From assembly GCF_020172665.1 (NCBI RefSeq), contig NZ_CP083985.1, positions 2,044,326 through 2,108,325 on the forward strand: 64,000 nucleotides of DNA. Direction: 5' to 3'. Position numbers and translations under genes: made by a program. This stretch comes from [Mycobacterium] zoologicum (lineage in GTDB: Bacteria > Actinomycetota > Actinomycetes > Mycobacteriales > Mycobacteriaceae). The notes below the pieces were generated by a model, which made no database searches, was not told where the DNA came from, and was given only the letters and a program-made list of their open reading frames with translations. Position 1 is the first letter of the stretch, and each line of letters starts with the position of its first letter. Of this stretch, positions 59,367 through 64,000 are shown in pieces.

Positions 59367-59587
59367 TCGACTCGACGCTGCTGGCGATCCTGGTCTGCCC
59401 GGCCGACCGGGGACCGCTGCTGGCCGTGGAGCGTTCCGGCGTCCCGGTGCTCTACAACCCGCGCCTGCACCGTGCCTACCGCATCGACGACGGCATTCCG
59501 GTGCTGTTGATCGATGAGGCCGACCCGGTCGGTGATGACGAGCACGCCGCCCTCATCGCGCAGGCTGGTCCGGCAGATCCCCAGTGA
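59363..59587 (+). CDS. Trm112/UPF0434-like small protein (Rv1684 type)
   Basis: A 74-residue protein resembling the Trm112/YcaR family of small zinc-ribbon partners of methyltransferases: MIDSTLLAILVCPADRGPLL, then a basic-hydrophobic strand (VPVLYNPRLHRAYRIDDGIP) and VLLIDEAD. Only one Cys of the family's Cys-x-x-Cys pair remains (CPAD), so metal binding is doubtful. The ATG overlaps the previous stop (ATGA). Its 3' end overlaps the convergent TetR gene by 35 bases. Confidence 0.8.
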   Translation: MIDSTLLAILVCPADRGPLLAVERSGVPVLYNPRLHRAYRIDDGIPVLLIDEADPVGDDEHAALIAQAGPADPQ

Positions 59588-60188
59588 GGTAACGCTGCAG
59601 GGTCGGGGCGATCATGGTCACGATCTGCTCGGGCGGCAGTGACGCCATGGGCTCCAGGCCGATGATGTAGCGCGCCACCACGATGCCCATCAGTTGGCTC
59701 GCGGCGAACTCGGCCCGCAGCACGCCGGTTCCGGCCGGTTCGTCGACCCGCTGGGACAGTTCGGCGACCACGATGTCGCGGAAGAACGAACGGGCCAGGG
59801 GCACTTTGGTTCCGGTGAGCATGGAGCGCAGGGCGGCGATCATGGCGGTGCCGGCATGGGAATCCCACAGCGGTAACAGCATTTCCGGCAGCACCCGGCC
59901 GAGCTGTTCGACGGGAGCTTCGCGCATCGGGCCCAGCACCACCATCGGATCCATCGGCAGCTGGGTCGCAGCTGCGAAAAGCTGCTGCTTGCTGCCGTAA
60001 TAGTGGTGTACCAGCGCCGAGTCCACACCGGCTTCGGCGGCCACCGCCCGCACCGAGGTATTGGCGAACCCGTTGCGGGCGAACAACTGTCGGGCGGATT
60101 CCAGAATCCTCTCGCGGGTGTCGGAGGCGCCGGACGGGCGGCCCGGCCGCCGGCCGGCCGCGGCGCCGTCCTCGGGGGCGGGCGTCAC
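59553..60188 (-). CDS. TetR-family regulator (Rv1685c type)
   Basis: A 211-residue TetR regulator. The N-terminal HTH (TRERILESARQLFARNGFANTSVRAVAAEAGVDSALVHHYYGSKQQLF) is at about residues 22-67, after a short Pro/Gly/Arg arm. The rest is an all-helical ligand domain with TetR_C-type HGTAMIAAL-like residues (SHAGTAMIAALRSML). It is encoded in the same operon as the ABC exporter genes; its GTG overlaps the permease stop. Two palindromes at the operon start (61690-61721) are the likely targets. The 3' end overlaps the Trm112-like gene on the other strand. Confidence 0.9.
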   Translation of the reverse strand: MTPAPEDGAAAGRRPGRPSGASDTRERILESARQLFARNGFANTSVRAVAAEAGVDSALVHHYYGSKQQLFAAATQLPMDPMVVLGPMREAPVEQLGRVLPEMLLPLWDSHAGTAMIAALRSMLTGTKVPLARSFFRDIVVAELSQRVDEPAGTGVLRAEFAASQLMGIVVARYIIGLEPMASLPPEQIVTMIAPTLQRYLTGDLPDQPAR

Positions 60189-60952
60189 GGAGTCCGCCGT
60201 CGCAGCGTCACCGCCGCCAGGCCCAGCGCGACGACAGCGAACGCCAGCACGATCACGATGTCGCGCACCGTGACACCGGTCAGCTCCGGGTGCATACCGA
60301 CCTGCTGAAGCGCCTCCAGGGCATAGCTGGCCGGCATCGCGTTGCTGATCCACTGCAGCCACTCGGGCATCGCCGCGCGCGGCACGATGATCCCGGCCAG
60401 CAACAACTGCGGCACCATCACCAGCGGAATGAACTGCACCGCTTGGAATTCGGTGCGGGCGAACGCACTGCACAACAATCCCAGCCCCACGCCGAGTACC
60501 GCGTTGACGATCGCGATCACGAACACCCACGCGGGGCTGCCGGCGGTGTCGAAGCCCAACAGCCAGAACGCGATCACACAGGCCAGGGTGGCCTGGGCGG
60601 CCGCGGCGATCGAGAACGCCACCCCGTTGGCGGCGAGCAGTTGACCCCGGCCCAGCGGGGTGGTCAGGATGCGCTCCAGGGTTCCCGACGAGCGTTCCCG
60701 CTGCATGGTGATCGAGGTGATCACGAACATCAGAAACAGCGGGAAGATGCCCAGCAGGATCAGGCAGGCGACATTGAACGGCGACGGCGTGCCCGGCGGA
60801 TGGGCGGCGTTTTGAAACATGAAATACATGAGCGTGATGACCAGGCTCGGCAGCAGCAACACCATCGCCATGCTGCGGTGGTCACCGGCCAACTGCCGCA
60901 GAATCCGTTGGGTGGTCGCCAGAAACGGCCGCAGCTGCAGCGGCCCGGTCAC
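60185..60952 (-). CDS. ABC-2 type transporter permease (Rv1686c type)
   Basis: A 255-residue integral membrane subunit with six hydrophobic segments (for example MAMVLLLPSLVITLMYF, ILLGIFPLFLMFVITSI, VFVIAIVNAVLGVGLGLL, LVMVPQLLLAGIIV and IVLAFAVVALGLAAV). The ABC-2 landmark is LERILTTPLGRGQLL with the preceding RERSSGT, and the SNAMPASYALEAL segment near the end. The GTG start overlaps the ATPase stop, so the two subunits are coupled. The exported compound is unknown; homologues are annotated as drug or lipid exporters. Confidence 0.88.
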   Translation of the reverse strand: MTGPLQLRPFLATTQRILRQLAGDHRSMAMVLLLPSLVITLMYFMFQNAAHPPGTPSPFNVACLILLGIFPLFLMFVITSITMQRERSSGTLERILTTPLGRGQLLAANGVAFSIAAAAQATLACVIAFWLLGFDTAGSPAWVFVIAIVNAVLGVGLGLLCSAFARTEFQAVQFIPLVMVPQLLLAGIIVPRAAMPEWLQWISNAMPASYALEALQQVGMHPELTGVTVRDIVIVLAFAVVALGLAAVTLRRRTP

Positions 60953-61713
60953 CCGGCTCGGGGCGCGGTGGTGCGCCGGATGACGGACAGGAACGCTTCC
61001 TCCATCGACATGCATCCCGTTTCCTCTCGCAGTCGTCTCGGCGTGGTGTGCGTGAGCAGCCGACCCTCACGCACCAGCAGCAGGTCGCCGCAGTGGTCGG
61101 CCTCGTCCATCACGTGGCTCGACACCAGCAGGGTGGTGCCGCGCCGGGCCAGATCGGCGAACTGTTGCCAGAGTTCCACGCGCAGCACCGGGTCCAGGCC
61201 GACGGTCGGCTCGTCGAGTACCAGCAGGTCCGGCCGGCCCACCAGCGCGCAGGCCAACGACACTCGGGCGCGCTGGCCGCCGGACAGGTTGCCGCAGTAG
61301 TCGCCGCGGTGCCCTTGCAGGTCCACCGCGTCGATCGCGATGTCGGCGTCCGCGGCGTCGACTCCGGCGAGAGCGCCGAAGTACCGGACGTTGTCGATCA
61401 CCCGCAGGTCGTCGTAGATGGTGGGCTGCTGCGGCATGTAGCCGACCCGGTGGCGCAGTGAGGCCGAGCCGGCCGGAGCACCCAGCACGTCAACGGTCCC
61501 GCCGGTGACGACCTGGGTGCCGACGATGCAGCGCATCAGGGTGGTCTTGCCGCAGCCCGACGGGCCGAGCAGGCCGGTGATCGTTCCGCGGGCGATCCGG
61601 ACGGAGAAATCGTGCAGCACCGGACGCTTGCCACGGATCACCTGCAGGTGATCGATGGCGACGGCCGGCGAGCTGGCCGGCCGCGAGAATTCATCACGCG
61701 ATGAAATCATCAT
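60949..61713 (-). CDS. ABC transporter ATP-binding protein (Rv1687c type)
   Basis: A 254-residue ATPase, partner of the ABC-2 permease. It has Walker [12 protein letters not shown]-loop [14 protein letters not shown], signature [13 protein letters not shown], Walker [15 protein letters not shown] and the switch His in [12 protein letters not shown]. The ATG at 61713 follows a TTGACA-N17-GAATAT promoter by 7 bases, so the transcript should be leaderless. The operon order is ATPase, permease, TetR regulator, all joined by 4-base overlaps. Confidence 0.92.
   Translation of the reverse strand: MMISSRDEFSRPASSPAVAIDHLQVIRGKRPVLHDFSVRIARGTITGLLGPSGCGKTTLMRCIVGTQVVTGGTVDVLGAPAGSASLRHRVGYMPQQPTIYDDLRVIDNVRYFGALAGVDAADADIAIDAVDLQGHRGDYCGNLSGGQRARVSLACALVGRPDLLVLDEPTVGLDPVLRVELWQQFADLARRGTTLLVSSHVMDEADHCGDLLLVREGRLLTHTTPRRLREETGCMSMEEAFLSVIRRTTAPRAG
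61690..61705. promoter_or_regulatory. TetR operator, downstream site
   Basis: TTCATC-ACGC-GATGAA is a perfect 6-4-6 palindrome just inside the ATPase coding region. On the minus strand it reads TTCATCGCGTGATGAA and shares TTCAYCGCRTGATGA with the neighbouring site 61707-61721. Both sites are likely bound by the TetR regulator encoded in the same operon. Confidence 0.6.
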
Positions 61714-61749
61714 GCGGTGAATATTCTGCCGGTCGCAACGCGTTGTCAA
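61707..61749 (-). promoter_or_regulatory. ABC operon promoter with overlapping TetR operator
   Basis: On the minus strand TTGACA (61749-61744), a 17-base spacer and GAATAT (61726-61721) form a strong promoter, followed by 7 bases and the ATG at 61713. TTCACCGCATGATGA (61721-61707) covers the transcription start and start codon and repeats the downstream site, so bound repressor would block initiation. Confidence 0.65.
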
Positions 61750-61770
61750 GGGTCGGGCAGAATCTTGGCC

Positions 61771-62382
61771 GTGAGTGTTGCCCGGCTGGCGGTGGATCCG
61801 CTGGCGGCCGCTCATGTGCTGCTCGGGGCGGGCCTGAGCGTGCGCGGTGTCCACGCGACGATCGTCGAGGTGGAGGCCTACGGCGGGGTTCCCGACGGGC
61901 CGTGGCCGGATCGCGCGGCGCATTCCTATCGCGGGCCCACCGGGCGCAATCGGGTGATGTTCGGCCCGCCCGGGCACCTCTACACCTACCGCAGCTACGG
62001 CATGCACATCTGCGCCAATGTGGCCTGCGGCCCGGACGGGACGGCCGCGGCGGTGCTGCTGCGGGCGGCGGTCATCGATGACGGTTTGCCGGTGGCGCGC
62101 ACCCGCCGCGGCGACACCATGCCAAATGTGGCTCTGGCGCGCGGCCCCGGCAACCTGTGCTCCGCACTGGGAATCACCATGGAAGACAACGGGATCGACC
62201 TGTTCGACGCGTCCGGCGAGGTGCGGCTGCAGCTGCGTGAGCCGGTCCCGGCGCAGGCCGGACCCCGGGTGGGCGTCAGCCAAGCCGCCGACCGGCCCTG
62301 GCGGTTGTGGGTGCCCGGCCGGCCGGAGGTTTCGGCCTACCGACGCAGTCCACGGGCACCGGCGCCCGGCGCTTCGGACTGA
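61771..62382 (+). CDS. mpg: 3-methyladenine DNA glycosylase
   Basis: A 203-residue AAG-family glycosylase, homologous to Rv1688 with the same length, which excises alkylated purines. Motifs are [39 protein letters not shown] and [12 protein letters not shown]; the catalytic Glu is in IVEVEAYGG, and the Tyr-rich YTYRSYGMH loop is the nucleotide-flipping site. The GTG at 61771 gives the family length; a GTG at 61717 is also in frame. A partial match to the RecA-independent damage motif (TTGTCAAGG-N8-GAATCT, 61743-61765) lies upstream. tyrS follows after 17 bases. Confidence 0.92.
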   Translation: MSVARLAVDPLAAAHVLLGAGLSVRGVHATIVEVEAYGGVPDGPWPDRAAHSYRGPTGRNRVMFGPPGHLYTYRSYGMHICANVACGPDGTAAAVLLRAAVIDDGLPVARTRRGDTMPNVALARGPGNLCSALGITMEDNGIDLFDASGEVRLQLREPVPAQAGPRVGVSQAADRPWRLWVPGRPEVSAYRRSPRAPAPGASD

Positions 62383-62399
62383 TCCGGGAAACTCGACCC

Positions 62400-63671
62400 A
62401 TGCCGACGACGATTCTCGACGAGCTGAGCTGGCGCGGACTGATCGCCCAATCCACCGACCTGGAGTCCCTGACCGCCGAGGTGACGGGCGGGCCGATCAC
62501 CGTCTATGCCGGGTTCGACCCGACCGCGCCGAGCCTGCACGCCGGCAACCTGGTGCCGCTGCTGGCGCTGCGCCGATTCCAGCGTGCCGGGCACCGGCCC
62601 ATCGTGCTGGCCGGTGGCGCCACCGGTCTGATCGGTGATCCCCGCGATTCCGGCGAACGCACGCTGAACACCGCCGACACGGTTGCCGAGTGGTCCGAGC
62701 GGATCCGCGGGCAGCTGGAACGCTTCGTCGACTTCGACGACAGCCCGACCGGCGCGGTGGTGGTGAACAACCTGGACTGGACCGCGCCGCTGTCGGCGGT
62801 GGAATTCCTGCGTGACGTGGGCAAACACTTCTCGGTCAACGTGATGCTCGACCGCGACACCATCCGGCGCCGTCTCGACGAAGGCATCTCCTACACCGAG
62901 TTCAGCTACATGCTCCTGCAGGCCAATGACTACGTGCAGCTGCATCAGCGGTATGGCTGTTCGCTGCAGATCGGTGGCTCCGACCAGTGGGGCAACATCA
63001 TCGCCGGGGTCCGGCTGGTGCGCCAGAAGTTGGGCGCGACCGTGCACGCGTTGACCGTGCCCCTGGTCACGGCCGCGGATGGCACCAAGTTCGGCAAGTC
63101 CACCGGCGGCGGCAGCCTGTGGCTGGACCCGGAGATGACCAGCCCCTACGCCTGGTACCAGTACTTCTTCAACACCGCCGACGCCGACGTGGTGCGCTAC
63201 CTGCGCTGGTTCACCTTCCTGTCCGCCGACGAGCTGGGGGAGCTGGAGGAGGCGACGGCGGACCGGCCGCACGAGCGGGCCGCCCAGCGCCGGCTGGCCC
63301 GCGAGTTCACCACCTTGGTGCACGGTGAGGCGGCCACCGAGTCGGTTGAGCTGGCCAGCCAGGCGTTATTCGGGCGTGGCGAGCTGTCCCGACTCGACGA
63401 GCCGACCCTGGCCGCGGCGCTGCGGGAGGCATCGGTGGCCGAACTGGAGCCCGGTGCACCGGACACGATCGTCGACCTGTTGGTCTCCAGCGGGCTGTCG
63501 GCCAGCCGGGGGGCCGCCCGGCGCACCGTCGGCGAAGGCGGGGTGTCGGTGAACAACGTCCGCGTCGACAGCGAGGAGTGGACGCCGCAGCCGTCGGACT
63601 TCCTGCACGGACGCTGGCTGGTGCTGCGGCGGGGCAAGCGGAACGTGGCCGGCGTGCAGCGGCTGAGTTGA
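62400..63671 (+). CDS. tyrS: tyrosyl-tRNA synthetase
   Basis: A 423-residue class I synthetase. The HIGH-like motif is [12 protein letters not shown] (His47-Asn50), the tyrosine site contains [17 protein letters not shown] and [10 protein letters not shown], and the KMSKS-like loop is [10 protein letters not shown] (Lys230-Ser234). A C-terminal S4-like RNA-binding domain (about 355-423) has [22 protein letters not shown]. The ATG at 62400 fits the usual N-terminus [17 protein letters not shown]. It is followed by the rRNA promoter, the position of rrnB in rapid growers. Confidence 0.96.
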   Translation: MPTTILDELSWRGLIAQSTDLESLTAEVTGGPITVYAGFDPTAPSLHAGNLVPLLALRRFQRAGHRPIVLAGGATGLIGDPRDSGERTLNTADTVAEWSERIRGQLERFVDFDDSPTGAVVVNNLDWTAPLSAVEFLRDVGKHFSVNVMLDRDTIRRRLDEGISYTEFSYMLLQANDYVQLHQRYGCSLQIGGSDQWGNIIAGVRLVRQKLGATVHALTVPLVTAADGTKFGKSTGGGSLWLDPEMTSPYAWYQYFFNTADADVVRYLRWFTFLSADELGELEEATADRPHERAAQRRLAREFTTLVHGEAATESVELASQALFGRGELSRLDEPTLAAALREASVAELEPGAPDTIVDLLVSSGLSASRGAARRTVGEGGVSVNNVRVDSEEWTPQPSDFLHGRWLVLRRGKRNVAGVQRLS

Positions 63672-63708
63672 TCTTGAAGCGTGCCAAAAACCGGTGCTAG
63701 CAGGCGAT

Positions 63709-63745
63709 TTGACTCGGTGATTGCACTCGCGTAACTTATGTCGAG
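63709..63745 (+). promoter_or_regulatory. rRNA operon promoter (rrnB-type P1)
   Basis: TTGACT (63709-63714), a 17-base spacer and TAACTT (63732-63737) form a strong -35/-10 pair like mycobacterial rrn P1 promoters. Transcription should start around 63744. Only one such promoter was found between tyrS and the leader, in keeping with reports that rrnB operons have a single promoter. Confidence 0.75.
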
Positions 63746-64000
63746 TCGTCGCGACGAGGGAAACCTCCGAGCGCGACGGCTTCCCAGAGGAGACACCACT
63801 TCGGTGGGGTTCCTCACTGTCCGCACTGCCGACCGACGGCTTTTAAGCCGCGGGTCGACTGCGCGTCCAGATGGGGCGTGTTGTTTGAGAACTCAATAGT
63901 GTGTTTGGTGGTTTTTGTTTGTTGTTGTTTGGCCACATTCTTGACGCCCCGTGTTGGGGGTGTGGTTTTTGTTTTTGTCGGTTTTTCGGAACTGATGTTT
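63745..64000 (+). ncRNA. pre-rRNA leader with BoxA antiterminator (5' part)
   Basis: The segment around 63878-63900, reading GTTGTTTGAGAACTCAATAG, is the conserved mycobacterial rRNA leader BoxA region, followed by GTGTTTGGTGGTTTTTGTTTG as in known leaders. A GGCCACATTCTTGACGCCCC element (63931-63950) opens the stem processed by RNase III upstream of 16S rRNA. The leader continues past the right edge. Confidence 0.85.

Larger units (their letters stand above)
63672..64000 (+). other. 329-base region holding rRNA promoter and leader
   Basis: No protein gene is seen here. After the tyrS stop come one clear promoter (63709-63737), a long GC-rich leader with small hairpins (for example CGGCTT/AAGCCG at 63837-63850), the rRNA antitermination BoxA region, and a T/G-rich stretch typical of the sequence before 16S rRNA in mycobacteria. 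The 16S gene itself lies beyond the right edge. Confidence 0.75.

Noticed and set aside
63745..64000. 16S rRNA gene
   Set aside because: Only the leader is present; the start of the mature 16S sequence is not reached before the window ends.

Overview
The window comes from a mycobacterium. GC content is high, GTG starts and leaderless genes are common, and there are an actinobacterial 20S proteasome, a PGRS-type Gly-rich protein, LysX and an IdeR box. Most of the gene order matches the M. tuberculosis blocks Rv1627c-Rv1659 and Rv1683-Rv1689. The right edge is an rRNA leader directly downstream of tyrS, the usual site of the second (rrnB) operon of rapid growers and of the M. terrae group. An rrnB-like leader together with a PGRS protein fits the M. 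terrae group (Mycolicibacter) best; this placement is an inference.

Layout. (1) 1-1110: end of prcB and all of prcA. (2) 1242-3221, minus: DUF167, thiolase-like lipid-transfer protein and DUF35 protein. (3) 3317-10491: polA, a MazEF module, a PrsW-like membrane protein, rpsA and a CoaE with a shortened C-terminal domain. (4) 10492-21027: uvrB and uvrA, with an MFS transporter, a GT-C glycosyltransferase, a universal stress protein and a metallo-beta-lactamase-fold hydrolase. uvrA and uvrB both carry the RecA-independent (PafBC-type) damage promoter motif directly before leaderless GTG starts. (5) 21024-26918, minus: VapBC, a winged-helix protein, two small conserved proteins and lysX. (6) 26919-29418: structured leader with an attenuator-like hairpin, then infC (apparent ATC start)-rpmI-rplT-tsnR. 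(7) 29425-39347: MpaB-like oxygenase, adenylate cyclase, a signal-peptide-bearing PGRS protein, pheST. (8) 39594-44329: accessory block between pheT and argC with a secreted orphan and a sulfide:quinone-oxidoreductase/DUF2892 divergon under twin CsoR/CstR-like palindromes, followed by an Asp-nucleophile hydrolase and a disulfide reductase. (9) 44436-52771: complete argCJBDFRGH operon. (10) 52781-63671: IdeR-box siderophore-interacting protein, M15 peptidase, ABC-F ATPase, the Rv1683-like lipase/acyl-CoA-synthetase fusion, a TetR-regulated ABC exporter, mpg and tyrS. (11) 63672-64000: rRNA promoter and leader.

How the parts work together: the core blocks are translation (rpsA, infC-rpmI-rplT, pheST, tyrS), nucleotide excision repair (uvrAB, polA, mpg) and arginine synthesis. 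Local controls can be read from the sequence: ArgR, IdeR, a local TetR, a probable persulfide or copper sensor acting at 41538-41574, and toxin-antitoxin autoregulation. The strongest candidates for something under-described are the sulfide-type divergon with its two extra enzymes, the infC leader with an ATC start, and the PGRS protein exported by a conventional signal peptide instead of a PE domain.
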